Positions 1 to 11,443 of a stretch of DNA of 64,000 nt are shown one piece after another. The stretch's first letter is position 1, and each line of letters starts with the position of its first letter. This DNA is from Rhineura floridana. Lineage: Eukaryota; Chordata; Lepidosauria; Squamata; Rhineuridae. The position numbers and the translations under genes are program-made. Location: assembly GCF_030035675.1 (NCBI RefSeq), contig NC_084482.1:178278373-178342372 (forward strand). The letters are read 5' to 3'. The notes below the pieces were generated by a model, which ran no database searches, was not told the DNA's origin, and worked only from the letters and a program-made list of their open reading frames with translations.

Positions 1-325
1 CATAGGAAGCTGCCTTATACTGAGCCAGACCACTGGTCCATCTAATTCAGTGTTGTCTATGACAGCCTTCCCCAACCTGGTGCCCTCCAGATGTTGTTGG
101 ACTATACCTCCTGTCATCCCTAAATCATTAGCTGTCCTGGCTTGGGCTAATGGGAGTAGTAGTCCAAAACATCTGGAGGGCACCAGGTTACAGAAATCTA
201 GTCTACACTGACTGGTAGGGGCTCTGCAGGGTTTCATTCAGGTGTCTTTCCCAGCCCTACCTAGAGACTGAACCTGGGATATTTGGCAAGCAAAGCATGT
301 CCTGTATCATGCTCAGTCAAGTCAA
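1..325 (-). mobile_element. tRNA-derived SINE, minus strand, split by a foldback element
   Basis: Reads, on the plus strand, as the reverse of a common squamate tRNA-derived SINE: GGAAGCTGCCTTATACTGAG at the 3' side and a degenerate tRNA head near 270-325. Further copies lie at 4878, 7985, 27487, 38136 and 56205. A foldback element interrupts it at about 61-195, after which the SINE resumes with TCTACACTGACTGG. The left edge is cut by the window. Confidence 0.75.
61..195. mobile_element. Foldback MITE inside the SINE
   Basis: Inverted repeat: ACCTGGTGCCCTCCAGATGTT on the left is answered by AACATCTGGAGGGCACCAGG on the right, with an inner pair around 'TTGGACTA' and 'TAGTCCAA'. Same general family as the centre of the foldbacks near 28800, 31437 and 35760. 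A hAT origin is likely but the target duplication here is unclear. Confidence 0.6.
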
Positions 326-446
326 GTGGTAATGTCTCAGAATGCTCTGCTCTTTTATCCAGAGAGGAAGCAGAACTTTCTTCTGTGGACAGACAGACAC
401 ATTCACATGGACAAAGAGTTCAGGAACAGGAGAAAGAATTCTGAAA

Positions 447-530
447 CCCTGACGAGTCACTGCAAGTCAGTGTATACAATACTGAGATAGATGGACCAAT
501 TGTCTGACTCAGCATAAGGCAGCTTCGTTT
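447..530 (+). mobile_element. tRNA-derived SINE, 3' fragment
   Basis: Ends with 'GATGGACCAATTGTCTGACT' followed by AAGGCAGCTTC, the 3' part of the same SINE family as at 1-325, here in plus orientation and without its tRNA head. Confidence 0.6.
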
Positions 531-1225
531 GTTCAAAGGCATTCTCCCTTATTGTAAATTTCCACCTTATCCTGATTTTTAGTCTGTGTGCTTTCTTCTT
601 CTTCTTCTCCTTCTCCTTCTCCTATTTTTGAACATTGATAACATTCACCTAGGATTGGCAACATTCACTGAATTTTGGATGCTTATCCTAGCATATGAAA
701 TAGTACTGGAGGAGCCTTTTAAACTATCCAGGTAAGGTAGCATTTTACAATATAGGAGACAATGCAGAGGAACACAATCCAACCCTCTGCTTGATGCAGG
801 AAATCCAGAGCTGCAGCATCCCCACCAGAAGGCTCCAGATATGTATTTCCTGCCTTCTCAGTACATTTCATGCTACTGGTGGAAGTAAGCTGAAGCCTAC
901 CACTGCAGCTCATGCCATAATGGATCACGTAAAACCAGTCAGGATGTGACACTACATTGCCCCACATCAGTGGTGATTTCCCTGTGGGATTGGGTGGTGG
1001 GGATGGAGGGAGTGCATAGTGTAGTGATGTCACAACACAGGTAAGGACAGTGTGCTTGCAATTCTATGCAAATTAACCTGGGAGGAAACTTGACTGAATA
1101 CAACAGGACTTCCAAATCATACATAGAATTGTGCTGTTAAAAATTATGGAAGTATTGGGGAGCTAGATACAAGGTCACTTTTCAGTAACAGATATCCAAT
1201 TAGTACTGTGCCTAACCTGAGTGTT
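531..1225. other. Unassigned sequence
   Basis: No gene or clear repeat seen. There is a short CTT-rich tract at about 592-625. Confidence 0.4.
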
Positions 1226-1230
1226 ATAGT

Positions 1231-1295
1231 GCAATCCTGTGTCTGTCTACTCAGAAGTAAACCCATTACTTCTGTGTAGACATGCATAGGATTGC
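1231..1295. repeat. Short palindromic repeat, GCAATCCT...AGGATTGC type
   Basis: About 65 bp with matching ends (GCAATCCT and AGGATTGC) and an internal AGAAGTAA/TTACTTCT pair. It recurs in the window (see findings). It behaves like a very short non-autonomous DNA element, with no coding capacity. Confidence 0.6.
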
Positions 1296-1479
1296 TCTGC
1301 ATGTCTCTGTTACCATAGGACCCTTTATCTTAACTTTTATATAGCCAACGAAACATCAGAAGGAAAAATGACTGAATATGCCTTTCAAAGAGGTACCTTT
1401 TATGTGTTTGCTCGTGTTCAGTACTTTTGCTCAGAATTTTAGCCCTGATCTTTCTTGGGCCTGACAGGGCAAAATTATT

Positions 1480-1557
1480 TTATGTTCACCGCCCAGAGAG
1501 CTATCGCTAGTCGGGCGGTATATAAATTTAATAAATAAATAAATAAATAAATAAATT
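1480..1557 (+). mobile_element. L2-type LINE, 3' end
   Basis: TTCACCGCCCAGAGAGCTAT followed by GGGCGGTATATAAATTTAAT and a (TAAA)n tail. This is the same 3' end as the longer L2 at 9933-11431. Confidence 0.75.
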
Positions 1558-2006
1558 GTCATTACTCATGGAAATGCGTGTCAAAATACATTCCAGAAAA
1601 GTGTGTGTGCATGTGTGTTTCTGACAACAACAACAGAGGTCCTTTTACTTTCAGGAGAAAGGAGCAGAGTATAATGTTGCTGGCCTTTTTTTTTACTAGA
1701 TAAAGTATTTTGACAGCAGGATGAGGTGGTTTTTTTGCTGTTAGCTCTAATAATGACAAAGCAAGGCTGTTTGCTTTGCTGTTTGGGTGTGTATATGTGT
1801 GTGAAGATGGAGCTGATTTCATTTTGGAGGAATAGGATTTGCTTTAAGAACATACAGGTATTTGCACAGGGTGTGTTTTGCATCAGAATTCCATTATAAC
1901 AATATTTAAGCACAATGTCAGAGATTACAATACATTTTGCATATTTGCCTCCTCTCCTTTGTATGCTGAAATCAATCTTGTGGTTGAACCATCTAATAGA
2001 AAATTA

Positions 2007-2150
2007 TGGGTTGTATTCAGCAAAGTTTCACTCATGTTTATTTAGACCCATTGAACTTAATGGACCTCAGGTTTTCGGTCTTTTGGCTAAGTGTGTAGTT
2101 GTCATGTCCATTAATTTCAATTGGTCTATTCTAACTTGGACTAACACTGG
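2007..2150. repeat. Probable foldback repeat
   Basis: Contains GACCCATTGAACTTAATGGAC and a facing copy, TCCATTAATTTCAATTGGTC, in an arrangement that folds on itself. A degenerate MITE-like repeat; family not determined. Confidence 0.4.
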
Positions 2151-2177
2151 AAAAAATCCTTTGTTATGGACACACAT

Positions 2178-2345
2178 TTTAGTTATTTATTTTATGACAT
2201 TTATATTCTGCCTTTGTTTCATCAAGGAACTCAAGGTGCATACATGTGGTTCCCAAGTGGTCTCCCCTCCAGTTACTGAGCTGACCCAGACATGCTTAGC
2301 TTCAGCAAGGTGGTGGCCTCATATGCTTTCAGACCATACCCTGGG
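2178..2345 (-). mobile_element. tRNA-derived SINE with L2-like tail, fragment
   Basis: TTATTTTATGACATTTATATTCTGCC followed by 'GGAACTCAAGGTG' is the reverse of the 3' end of the SINE seen complete at 54195-54427. Only the tail-proximal part is preserved. Confidence 0.5.
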
Positions 2346-2640
2346 CCCAATTTCATTGTGATACCTCAGTGCTCAAGGAATCACAGCATGTTTTACATCT
2401 TTCCCAGATTTTATGAGAATGACTGTGGATGTTGAGTGGGGATTGTGTTTTAAATGTGTATAGCTACTTTCATTCTGATATGTCAGTCATCAAGTTAGAT
2501 ACTGCATAGTTTGCATTTTCTTCCTCCCTGTGAAAACAGGTATGGGAATCAAGCTGGTACTGGAATTTGAAAATGTAGAATTGTGTTCCAAATATGCCAC
2601 ATATGCCCAATTTCATCCAACATTTCAGTGCTCAAGGGTT

Positions 2641-2692
2641 ATAAACAAAATAACCACACACACCTAGACACACACAAACACACACACTGTGC
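2641..2692. repeat. CA-rich microsatellite
   Basis: Imperfect (CA)n tract interrupted by A-rich bases. Confidence 0.8.
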
Positions 2693-2697
2693 CTGTT

Positions 2698-3165
2698 AAG
2701 AAGTGACATGATAGAAGTGTGTAAAATTATGCATGGTGTGGAGAAAGTGTATACAGAAAAGTTTTTTATCCCTTTCTCATAACACTAGAACTTGGGGGCA
2801 TCCAATGAAGATAAATGTTGGAAGATTCAGGACAGACAAAAGAAAGTACTTCTTCACACAGTGCACAGTTAAACTATGGAATTCAGTTCCACAAGAGGCA
2901 GTGATGGCCACCAACACAGATGGCTTTAAAAGAGGATTAGGCTATCAATGGCTACTAATCCTGATGGCTATGTTCTGCCTCCATAGTCAGAGGCAGTATG
3001 CTTCTGAATACCAGTTGCTAGAAACCACAGGAGGGGAGAGTGCTGTTTGCATTCAGGTCCTGTTTGGCTTACAAACTACCCACAGGCATTGGCCACTGTG
3101 AGAACAGGATGCTGGACTAGATGGGCTCTGACCCGATCCAGCAGGACTCTTATGTTCTTAAGAGG
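2698..3165 (+). mobile_element. CR1 LINE, 3' end
   Basis: Typical squamate CR1 3' region. It runs from 'GTGACATGATAGAAGTGT' through 'TTCTTCACACAGTGCA' and 'CAGAGGCAGTATGCTTCTGA' to 'CTGGACTAGATGGGC' and ends in the octamer-like TTATGTTCTTA. Truncated at its 5' side as most CR1 copies are; no usable reading frame. Confidence 0.85.
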
Positions 3166-4877
3166 GATGATGGGCCAGACATTGAGGCAGGTCAGGGTTC
3201 CAGCACCTTGGAGAGTTCCAAGTGTTCCAACTTTCCCAGACAACAGCTGGTAGCTGACAACTCCCACAGTCCAAACTACCCTTCCTATTTACACCCACTC
3301 CTGTCTGAGTGTGGCTTCATAAAGGGATATTCCCCCTGTCCTGGCCTCTCACCTGGCTCCCTCCCTCCACAATTTGACAGGTGTTGCAGAGTGTGACATC
3401 CCCACCCACCTACCCCTGCCTTCCTGCAGAAGACGAGAGGGGCATGACTGTCCCTATACACTGTAGAATTTGCCCTCTGCACATGTACAGAGATTATACA
3501 GTACCTCCCAACCTTTATGTCCAATATTTTTACTCACAGCCTGGCACACCACAGTATCTCCCTACCCTTATCTCTGGGTGATCCTGGATACACCCAAACC
3601 CACTGTGGTGATACTTATTGCTAGGTTGTATGTGAGGTAAAACTTTCCTTTGGTTACCCTTATGGTATTAAGCTGCCAATTATTTCCCAAAAGACTCTGA
3701 AGATTGTGTGCATTCATTTGTTAAGATGCCACCTCACTATCTGATATTTATATGGTAGACAGTAACCAAGCTTAGGCATGAGTATGGAACAAGATAAAAC
3801 AAAAGGATACTTATTTTCATATGAATATTTTAAAACATTAAATATGGCACTAAGCTCTGCATGCAATATATCACTACACTATACTACCCTACCTACCTAA
3901 ATCACTATAACCCTCAGACCAACCTCTACCACAATTCCTCATCTATCTATCAAACCCCTAGAATAAAACCAACTGAACCCCCTTTAACTGACAAACCTCA
4001 GAATTTAAAAAGATTCCTCACTTATTCACTCCACCCAACCAGAGAATCTATCACCCAATCAGAAACATTTACTCCAAACACTCACTCCTTAACATTCCAT
4101 TTTGCCCCTCCCCTCTCTCCTTACCATACAGGGACATATGTTAATAAACATCTGCAGTACATGGATAACATATTTACATAGCCTTTAGATGTCACATGGA
4201 GCAGGAGGTGCTTGGCTCCTCAAAACTGAGCTTGAGGAAGTCATCTGCAAAGATCGTGGTCTGTGGTCCGCAGGCTTATAGCTGTCACTCAGCTTGAGTG
4301 TCCAGAGCCTTGTTCTGTTCTTCAGCCAGCAGTAGGGCAGACACAGGCTTGACCAGCTCACATTTCTCCATCTCTGAGCTTTGGATGTCACTCAAGGCTG
4401 GGGACATGATAATGCCAAACAAGTGAGTTAAAGTTCTCATGCCAGTCACCTGGCTACTTAAGCGTGTGGCTAGCCACTTTGTGGGTAGGAGGCACAGTTT
4501 GCATTTTGCTCATTAACAAATAAATGGAAGGACAACTGCAAGAAGAAAGCATGATCCCAGCTGCACTGTGCTGACTTGATTGTAAGCTTTTAATTTATGG
4601 CCTCAGGAACATCATACATTTAAACAAATGTGTCACAGCCTAGATTTGGATGTTACTTACACCTGTAGTGAGCAGGAAAGAGGAGAGGTGAAAGATTCCA
4701 AACTGGGCTTGAAATTTCTCCTTATTAAGTTACCTTTTCAAAGGCCTGGAAATTTTTCCCATTGCCCCAAAAGATTTGATGGCATCCTTTTTTAATGCAA
4801 GTTGCAAACAGCACAAATTGTCTGCTGGGCGCAATATACATTTCTCCTCCTCATACTACAAATAGAGAACATTGGAA
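3166..4877. other. Unassigned sequence
   Basis: No gene or named repeat recognised. 3860-4140 is C/A/T-rich with few G, a low-complexity bias on the plus strand that opens a meaningless frame. Confidence 0.4.
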
Positions 4878-5060
4878 CATAGGAAGCTGCTTTACACTGA
4901 GCCCGGGCACTGAGCCATTGGTCCTCACTGACTAGCAGCAACTCTGCAGGGTTTCAGGCTGAGAACATCCCCGGTACTACCTGGAGATGCCAGAGATTGA
5001 ACTTACAACCTTCTGCACGCAAAACAGGTTCTCTACCATTAAGCTATGGCCCTTCCCCTT
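4878..5060 (-). mobile_element. tRNA-derived SINE, minus strand
   Basis: Near-complete copy. Its tRNA-like head lies at the right end. On the minus strand, AGGGCCATAGCTTAATGG resembles an A box region, and the B-box region is degenerate near 4995-5010. Confidence 0.75.
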
Positions 5061-6460
5061 AATTCCTCCCATAGTGAACTTTCCACCTGTATTGGCATAT
5101 CCGGAAGATGGATCTGTATTTCACGCATGGTTAGTTACTGGTGCACCACACGTGCTCCTTGCATTCCTAGGGATCTTTTGAGGCCCAAGGCATATAACTA
5201 GTTATTGCCTGCCTATAATACTTACTGTTTTGTAAAATATTCTCTGACTATATGTCCTAGGCAGCACATGGGAATGTTGATCATTTGGCTCTTTCACAGA
5301 GATAAGCTCACTACATTCCCATCCCATGGTCTCTCCACCTGCTACCAAAATCATTAGTCAGCTATATATCTTAGCTACTTGTCACATGTTAAGTGCTGTT
5401 TTGGCCTTGAAACAACATAAACATTGTCACAAGCACTAAGAAATAATCCAAATAGCAGGTGTGGTCCATTAGTATTTAACAGCATAAAGAGCCTTGCAAA
5501 ACTGTCCCATATCAGAATTCAGCATAGACCACTCATCATGGTCAGCTCCTACAGTTTGCTGTCACTCTGAGGATTCCCAGGCAGCAGGAGGAATGTATGA
5601 TTGACTGCTTTGCTTTATATTTTTGTATGCTTTGCTTAGTAGTTAATAAAACCTGTAACTTTCACCCCATTGGTGTTCTTATTGTCTCCAGATCCATAAC
5701 GAACCTTGCCCTTTGCCATTACAAATTGGTGCTTTTTTTATTTAAAAAGCTCATAAGGTATCCACTATAGCGACTGTTGCATGAAATTGTCTTGAGATCT
5801 ATCATTGTAAGAACAGCTGCCTTACAATGTGAGTGTAACACCCACAGTGATGCGTGAGGAATTCAGTCCTTGTAAATTCTGATACAGACTGACTGACCTG
5901 ATCCACACACCCTAGACTATTTTACAGATCAGAACTTTAGCTATGCATTGCCTTTTGTGGTTTCCAAATGTTCCGACACAGTTCTTATATAATAAAATAA
6001 TATAATCGACATTCTAAAATGTATACTTTGAGACAAAATATGTTTAGGTTCATATCAATTACTATTTTTGTGCAGATTAAAAAAAAGATTAATGCAGAAA
6101 CTGAAGACCTCTAGGTGAACAGATATGAAAGTAATATCGACCAGACATATTCTGATTCACCCACTGGTAGAACCTGCCAATGAGTAGTTGACTTAGAACA
6201 GCCTAGTGAGATTAATTTATGTGTGATAAGCTAATCACAAGCAAATGTCCCCCACTGGCAGGTGAAGTGTTTGAAAACAACCTAGAACCAGCACATGATG
6301 GAGACTTTGGGCAACCATGCTGTCATGAGATAACTACATACTCATGGTTATGTGAATCCAACTGAGGCAAGCTTTCACTGGTCATATGAGATGGTCTCAA
6401 ATACAGAAAGTATTAATGCTACCAATCCTTCTTATATGTATGCATTGATATTAGACATGG
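5061..6460. other. Mostly unassigned; possible LTR at about 5250-5726
   Basis: A block ending 'TTAATAAAACCTGTAACTTTC' ... 'CCATTACA', followed by AATTGGTGC, resembles the poly(A) end of an LTR next to a primer-binding site. No second LTR, no coding region and no target duplication were found, so this is only a possible fossil LTR. The rest is unassigned. Confidence 0.25.
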
Positions 6461-6463
6461 CTG

Positions 6464-6645
6464 GATGGCGTAGTGGTTAAGGTGTTGGACTACGACCTGG
6501 GAGACCAGGGTTCAAATCCCCCCACAGCCATGAAACTCACTGAGTGACCTTGGGCCAGTCACTGCCTCGCAGCCTCATGAAAACCCTATTCATAGGGTTG
6601 CCATAAGTCGGAAACGACTTGAAGGCAGTACACATACATATACAG
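6464..6645 (+). mobile_element. Sauria SINE (tRNA head, BovB-like tail)
   Basis: Complete copy. The tRNA-derived head has GGCGTAGTGGTTAAGG (A-box region) and GGTTCAAATCCC (B box). The body GTGACCTTGGGCCAGTCACTG is followed by a tail related to BovB, CATAAGTCGGAAACGACTTG. Such SINEs are transcribed by RNA polymerase III and use BovB machinery. Confidence 0.9.
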
Positions 6646-7984
6646 GTAACGGCAAAAGCCTTTATTAGGACCACTATGATGTTTCTTTTATAGCACTTCA
6701 GCTTGGTGGTGTCCAGTGCTGCACTTAGTAATGATGGAAAGAGGAAGTAAAGTGGTAGATGATATAGTCGCTTTCCTGGAAGCCAGAGAGACTAGCATTG
6801 GGGCTAAACACATAATCTGTCCATCTCATGCATGATAAGAACCATACCTAAGTCATTGTATCTATAGCTAGCTGATTTCAGCATAAGCAGCTTCAGTAAG
6901 TACATGTAACAGGACTGCACAGCACAGTATCTGTTTAAAAGTTATACTTCTTCCTATGCCTATAAATCACCTGCAACTAGTTTGATGGCAATCACAGCAT
7001 TCATATGCAATAACTGATATGATTATCATTCTAGGAGCCTTAACTACATCGGAAAGAACAGGTAAATTAAGTAAATTAGACGTTAAAAGCCAAAGGTCAT
7101 GCTGTGAATTTGAGATAGAGTTCCTATAGCAAGAAGAAGCATCTTCTGCAGCACAAGATTGAACTCTAGTGGTTATATTTAAACACTGCATACAGCTTTG
7201 GGCATCTTCACAAAACAAAACAAAATTTGCTGCTTAAAATCTATTCTGTTTAGAAAGAAATCAAGCCATTGTTGGTCACAAGTGGTTGTGAGGAGCGCAG
7301 CAAAGAGATGTATTAAAATGTGGTTAAGGGTTTTTGCAAAATAAGAGCTACAACATAAAAGGGGAGATTTGAAACCCTAGGAATTTTTTTCCAGGCAGAA
7401 ATCAAAGGTATGTACACTTGGAAAGCATAGTCTCTATTCTGTTCAAATAATCTTGAATTCTCTTATTATTTCCAGGTAGTCAAAAACAATATTTTCTCCA
7501 GGCATCATTAAAAGTATGTTTTGCATCCCTGAATATTATAGGTCCAATTTATAGGTTCTGTATGTGTCTGTTGCAGCCTTGACACATCTCCTCCTACCTA
7601 CCAAGCAGATGAGCTTTATTGTCAATGGTGACAGAATTGATAATCTATTAAGCGGGAGAGGAGAGAGAAAGGGAATCTGGACTAAGGCTGTAATCCTATG
7701 CACAATTAACTATGTCCTTGTTGAACATCATAGGACTTATTCCAAGTTAGTATGCACAGAATTGGGCTGCAGGTTTGCAGTTTCTATCCCTTCTCCGCTA
7801 CACCAAGTGATTGGCCTGGATGAAGTTGGCAGTAGAGATCATTTGCTTGATAATGTATCAGTGTGCTGGACCAAATATTGAACCCATGTCTCTTCACAAC
7901 ATCATTTTGTTTCGGCACTGAAACATCTGTCATCTGTCATTTTGACACATGTATTCATGAATCGCATTCTGCTGTTGAGATTCC
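6646..7984. other. Unassigned sequence with one short palindromic repeat
   Basis: 7687-7773 is a diverged copy of the GCAATCCTAT palindromic repeat. Nothing else was recognised. Confidence 0.4.
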
Positions 7985-8171
7985 TGTTGTACCTCAGTGG
8001 AAGGACATCTGTTTTGCATGCAAAAGGGCTCCAGATTCAATCCCCTTCATTTCCAAGTAAGGCTAGTGAAAGACTCCTTTCTGAAGCTCTGAAGACTTGC
8101 TGCTAGTCAGAGTTGGTAATACTGGGCTAGATGGACCAATGGTCTGACTAGATATAAGGCAGCTTCATATG
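7985..8171 (+). mobile_element. tRNA-derived SINE, plus strand
   Basis: Head region 'TACCTCAGTGGAAGGACATC' with a B-box-like GATTCAATCCCC, then the 3' end 'AGATGGACCAATGGTCTGAC' and AAGGCAGCTTCATATG. The copia-type element is inserted at its very 3' end, using ATATG (8167-8171) as target. Confidence 0.8.
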
Positions 8172-8592
8172 TGTTGGGCTGGTGACCAGTAGGCATTACT
8201 GTCTCTAGTAGTTTTCCATGAAGCCTGCAAGTGTGAAGACGTAACTGTGGTGAAGGGGGAGTTATGTCTATGTCCTGTCTGGGAACGGACGGCCAGGGCC
8301 GTTGCTATGGTAGCCATCTGATAACAGCTGGGAAAGTTGTAACAGAGTCTATGTGAGTTGTTGTTCTTCTGAATTATGCCTCTGAGCTGAGAGGCTGTCT
8401 TTTGTGTTTATCTATGGAGAGAGATGTACCAGAAGGGGGGTGACTGAAGAATCTCTACATGTATTTACTCTTAAGCCTCTGGCCTTAATGTCTTTCAATA
8501 AAGACTCTTAACATGCTTTGAAGAAGTTTCTTGCTCAGCCTAACTCCAACGTAATGTATGCTGTTTCACACAACAACGCACACACCCCAATA
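8172..8592 (+). repeat. 5' LTR of the copia-type element
   Basis: Begins TGTTGGGCTGG and contains AATAAAGACTCTTAACATGC near its end. Pairs with 13303-13722. Confidence 0.92.
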
Positions 8593-8792
8593 GTGGTAGC
8601 AGAGGATGGTTACGCTCCACAGCACATTACACGGGAGTAAGTTGCTGGTCTGAACGGCAGACGGAGTTCCAGAGAGGGCAGCTTGATTGATTGAACCAGA
8701 CGGAGGTGAGCAACATGGCTGTAAACCTGTCTGGGGGAGGCTTGCCAATGGAACGACTTAATTAAAAGAATTTTGGCAGCTGGAAGCCGAGG

Positions 8793-9860
8793 ATGAGGGC
8801 TTTGCTGATAAAAGAGGATTTATGGGACACAATAGATGGACCCACTCCGGCGGTACTGACTGCGGTTTGGATGTGTAGAGATCAGAAGGCGCAGGCTTTT
8901 ATACTTCTGGCTCTATCTGACTCTCAACTGCTACACGTGAGAGATGTTACAAACGCCAAGGAGATGTGGGACCGGTTGGAAGGCATTCATGTGCAACAGA
9001 CTGCGGGATCTAGATTGTGTTTGGCACGGAAGCTTTATCAAATGCGCTTCACGGGTGAGTGCGACATGTGTGAGCATCTCACGGAATTCAGACGCCTGTT
9101 TGCTGAGTTGACAGACCGAGGCGTCGAACACTCTGAACTTCAGAAGACCTATCTGATTCTGGCTTCACTTGATGGGACTTGGAATAATATGGTCATGGCT
9201 TTCGAAGCCATGCCTGACGGAGGTTTGAACGTTGCGTTTATTGAGGAAAAATTGACCCAAGAATGGCAGCGGAGACAGGAGGCGAAAAGAGCCGAGTCGA
9301 TGGAGGCTGTCAGGAAGCAAGAGGTGAAACATGCCGTGCCGAAGGATAATAAACAGGAGCAGCAACAGAGGCTGAAGGCTTGTTTTGTTTGCGGAGATCG
9401 ACGACATCTCCAGCGCGATTGTCCAGTCAAGCGAAACTCCAGGGACAGAGGCTTGAAGCAGGGCAGTGTGAACTTTGTTTGTAAACAGAACTCTCAAGAT
9501 TTACGACCTGTGAACTGGTTGCTCAACAGCGGAGCAAGCCATATATTAATTAAAGACAGGAGTCTGTTTTACACGTCTACAGATGAGCAGGACTTTGTTT
9601 TACTTGCTGATGGATCACGGAAATCCGTAAAAGCACATGGTCTGGTTAAATTTGACAAACTTGGCATAATGACAGACTGTTTGTTCGTTCCGGACTTGGC
9701 TCATAATATTTTATCAGTGGGCAAACTGGTGAGTTGTAATTATTCAATTTTGTTCCACAAAGACCAATGTTTTATAATGAGGGGAGATGAAGTGTGCATG
9801 CATGGAAGCCTTAATGATTCACAGTTTAAAATGTCCATGGGTGTTACATTTATATCCTAA
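8793..9860 (+). pseudogene. copia-type gag and protease region (fossil)
   Basis: Open stretch with the gag/UBN2-like alpha-helical segment (around AKEMWDRLEGIH and LASLDGTWNNM), a zinc knuckle CFVCGDRRHLQRDC near 9391-9432, and an aspartic-protease-like segment (NWLLNSGASHIL, then LFVPDLAHNILSVGKL). It belongs to the copia-type element; not a host gene. Confidence 0.85.
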
Positions 9861-9889
9861 TGTTGCTTTAGAATATATATATATATATA

Positions 9890-11431
9890 TATATATTTAC
9901 ACATATTTGTATACATTGTTTTAGTTCTTGCTGTGCGTTTATTTTTTCTGGGCAAGGTCTTGGAACGGGTGGTTGCCGGCCAGCTCCAGGCGCTCTTGGA
10001 TGAAACTGATTATCTAGATCCGTTTCAATCCGGTTTTAGGCCTGGTTTTGGCACTGAAACAGCCTTGGTCGCCTTGTACGATGACCTTTGTCGGGAGAGG
10101 GACAGGGGGAGTGTAACTCTGTTGATTCTCCTTGATCTCTCAGCTGCTTTTGATACCATCGACCATGGTATCCTTCTGGAGAGACTCGCGGAGTTGGGAG
10201 TTGGGGGTACTGCTTGGCAGTGGCTCCGCTCCTACTTGGCGGATCGTCTCCAGAAGGTAGTGCTTGGGGAACATTGCTCGATACCCTGGACTCTCCATTG
10301 TGGAGTCCCTCAGGGATTGGTTCTGTCCCCCATGCTTTTCAACATCTATATGAAGCCTCTGGGTGCGGTCATCCGGAGTTTTGGAGTGCGTTGCCATCAG
10401 TATGCTGATGACACGCAACTCTATTACTCCTTTTCATCTGCTTCAGGTGAGTCTGTTGATGTGCTGAACCGTTGCCTGGCCGCGATAATGGACTGGATGG
10501 GAGCTAATAAACTGAAACTCAATCCAGACAAGACTGAGACGCTGTTGGTGAGTGCCTTTTCCGCTCAGATGGAGGATGTTCATCCTGTTCTGGATGGGGT
10601 TACACTCCCCCTGAAGGAACAGGTTCGTAGTCTGGGGGTTCTTTTTGACCCTTCCTTGTCACTCGAGGCTCAGGTAGCCTCGGTGGCTCGGAATGCGTTT
10701 TACCATCTTCGTTTGGTAGCCCAACTATGCCCCTATCTTGGCGGTGACGACCTCGCCTCAGTTGTTCATGCTCTAGTGACCTCTAGATTGGATTACTGTA
10801 ATGCACTCTACGTGGGGCTGCCCTTGAAGACGGTTCGGAAGCTGCAGCTAGTGCAAAACGCAGCAGCCAGACTACTGACGAGGACCAAGCGGTCCTCACA
10901 TATTACACCTGTTCTGGCCCGTTTGCACTGGTTGCCAATTTGTTTCCGGGCCAGATTCAAGGTGCTGGTATTGACCTATAAAGCCTTACACGGTGTGGGC
11001 CCGCAATATCTGATGGAATGCCTCTCCTGCTATGAACCTACCCGTACACTTCGTTCGACATCTAAGGCCCTCCTCCGAGTACCGTCTCACCGAGAGGCTC
11101 GGAGGGTAATGACAAGATCTAGGGCCTTTTCGGTGGTGGCCCCCGAATTGTGGAGCAGTCTCCCCGAGGAGGTACACCTGGCGCCTACGCTGCTATCCTT
11201 TCGGCGCCAGGCTAAAACCTTCCTATTCTCCCAGGCATTTTAATATATTTCTATGTATTTTACTGTTTTAATGTTTTAGCTATGCTAATATCATTTAGTG
11301 TTATTATGAATTTGTATTTTTATCTGTGATTTTGTTCATTTATTGTATTATTGTATGTTGTACACCGCCCAGGGAGCCATTGGCTATGGGCAGTTTATAA
11401 ATGAAATTAAATAAATAAATAAATAAATAAG
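9890..11431 (+). mobile_element. L2-type LINE nested in the copia element, 5'-truncated
   Basis: A 5'-truncated non-LTR retrotransposon whose preserved part (9933-11243) is the reverse transcriptase through the C-terminal end of ORF2. Motifs: FLGKVLERVVAGQLQALLDE, SGFRPGFGTETALVAL, LLDLSAAFDTIDHGILLERL (RT motif A), CGVPQGLVLSPMLFNIYM (motif B), HQYADDTQLYY (motif C, catalytic DD), LKLNPDKTE, and the C-terminal LVQNAAARLLTRTKRSSHIT with LHWLPICFRARFKVLVLTYK. 'DLSAAFDTIDH' marks the L2 clade and argues against CR1. The frame is uninterrupted over about 430 codons, suggesting a recent insertion. The 3' end is the CCGCCCAGGGAGCC hairpin region plus (TAAA)n. Left edge approximate, next to an (AT)n tract. 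Confidence 0.9.
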
Positions 11432-11443
11432 TGTGCTGATGCC

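Noticed and set aside
1915-2361. 148-codon open frame
   Set aside because: It runs across a foldback repeat and a reversed SINE tail; no coding signal.
3861-4181. 106-codon open frame
   Set aside because: Explained by strand-biased composition (few G); the peptide is Pro/Thr/Tyr-rich without a domain or splice context.
6464-6560. tRNA gene suggested by A and B boxes (also at 7985, 27600, 38136, 52340, 54195)
   Set aside because: The heads continue into SINE bodies and tails, and no proper acceptor stem or 3' half can be drawn; these are SINE promoters.
9933-11243. 436-codon open frame as a host gene
   Set aside because: It is the reverse-transcriptase end of an L2 LINE with all RT motifs and an L2 3' tail.
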